A stretch of DNA of 15,991 nt. It comes from Zygnema cylindricum. Its lineage: Eukaryota > Streptophyta > Zygnematophyceae > Zygnematales > Zygnemataceae. The stretch is taken from the NCBI GenBank assembly GCA_037447655.1, contig JBBHKE010000260.1, positions 40,001-55,991 on the forward strand. Reading direction: 5' to 3'. Made by a program: the position numbers and the translations under genes. Numbering within the stretch: position 1 is the stretch's first letter; the number at the start of each line of letters is the position of its first letter. The notes beneath the pieces are model-generated. The model was not told the DNA's origin. It worked only from the letters and a program-made list of their open reading frames with translations, and made no database searches. Shown in pieces: positions 15,676-15,991 of the stretch.

Positions 15676-15841
15676 AACGCAGCTGCCCGGGACCACTCAA
15701 AAGGTGATACCATCCATGTCCGATGCCATGGATTTGTCTCCTCCTTCTCCAGTATCTGGTGAGGTGCTGCCACGCCTCATTTGGATGCCCCTTGGGCACA
15801 TGCTGCTGTTCTCAGACAACTACACCGCGAATCGTAATTAG
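15676..15841 (+). other. GC-richer stretch, possible exon or gene remnant
   Basis: After TGA near 15673-15675 a frame is open for about 55 codons to TAG 15839-15841, with ATG at 15716 (41 codons: MSDAMDLSPPSPVSGEVL at its start, then LIWMPLGHMLLFSDN). Base composition is clearly richer in GC than the surroundings. A GCAG acceptor-like word lies just before the frame. The stop codon and last few codons are supplied by the TIR element beginning at 15823, so if this was coding the original end is lost. A minus-strand frame (15799-15605) overlaps and is an alternative. I do not recognise either. Confidence 0.2.
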
Positions 15842-15991
15842 AGTAAATTACTCTAATTCGGTCGCTCGAAATTTCGACTCAATCACATCAAATAGAGTAA
15901 TCGATTCTAATTTTTTCATTATTCTAATTTAGGTGAGGTTTAATTTGCGTAAAAGATTCTAATATATGTCTTTTTTAAATAGTGTGGAGTA
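15823..15991. mobile_element. TIR element 3, partial (runs off the window)
   Basis: Begins CACCGCGAATCGTAATTA after TA (15821-15822). Its 169 bases align to the reverse complement of 5564 back to about 5396 in element 1 at roughly 80-85% by eye, including a 19-bp palindrome (15838-15856) and TTTTAAATAGTGT near the window edge. It is therefore in the opposite orientation to element 1. It proves that the family is dispersed and not a local duplication of the minisatellite locus. Confidence 0.85.

Overview
The window is nuclear DNA from a eukaryote, most likely a land plant or plant-lineage organism. The hints are a Ty1/copia retrotransposon of plant-compatible type, scattered TTTAGGG-like motifs, long GA microsatellite, AT-rich intergenic sequence, and LTR motifs that match plant transcription-factor cores (G-box CACGTG, TCP-like GTGGTCCC, SBP-like CGTAC). 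I cannot name the species. No host gene is visible with confidence; this is repeat-dominated intergenic DNA.

The dominant feature is one complete-ended copia element (6331-12549). It has two 1040-bp LTRs differing at only 5 positions by eye, TGTTG...CAACA ends, and a TCCCC target-site duplication on both sides. A primer-binding site complementary to the anticodon region of initiator tRNA-Met directly abuts the 5' LTR, and a short polypurine tract directly precedes the 3' LTR. One gag-pol frame (about 1391 codons) carries capsid, CCHC zinc knuckle, protease, integrase (DD35E), reverse transcriptase (YVDD) and RNase H in copia order. It is broken by three stop codons (7933, 9124, 9826) and one frameshift near 10422. 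The gag ATG lies inside the 5' LTR and the primer-binding site lies inside the gag frame.

The copia element sits in an older layer: a 49-bp tandem minisatellite running from about 4592 to 6330 and perhaps resuming after 12550. Two TIR elements (4950-5564 and 5668-6212) also interrupt this array. Both are flanked by TA; taking out the second with one TA leaves exactly one 49-bp period. A third copy begins at 15823 in the opposite relation and runs off the window, and the right end of a fourth lies at 586-604. The family carries subterminal TTAGAGTAA/TTACTCTAA motifs and a 19-bp palindrome 15 bp from one end.

The outer flanks hold two diverged direct copies of one sequence about 13.2 kb apart (686-1515 and 13926-14672), a 92-bp GA microsatellite with a nearby pyrimidine tract, a GTAC-rich tandem repeat of 117-127 bp (about 12780-13260), and a possible Helitron 3' end (13396-13439, minus strand). 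Two possible gene remnants are weak: a 165-codon minus-strand frame with one stop (3158-3652) and a GC-richer stretch at 15676-15841 whose stop codon is supplied by the third TIR element.
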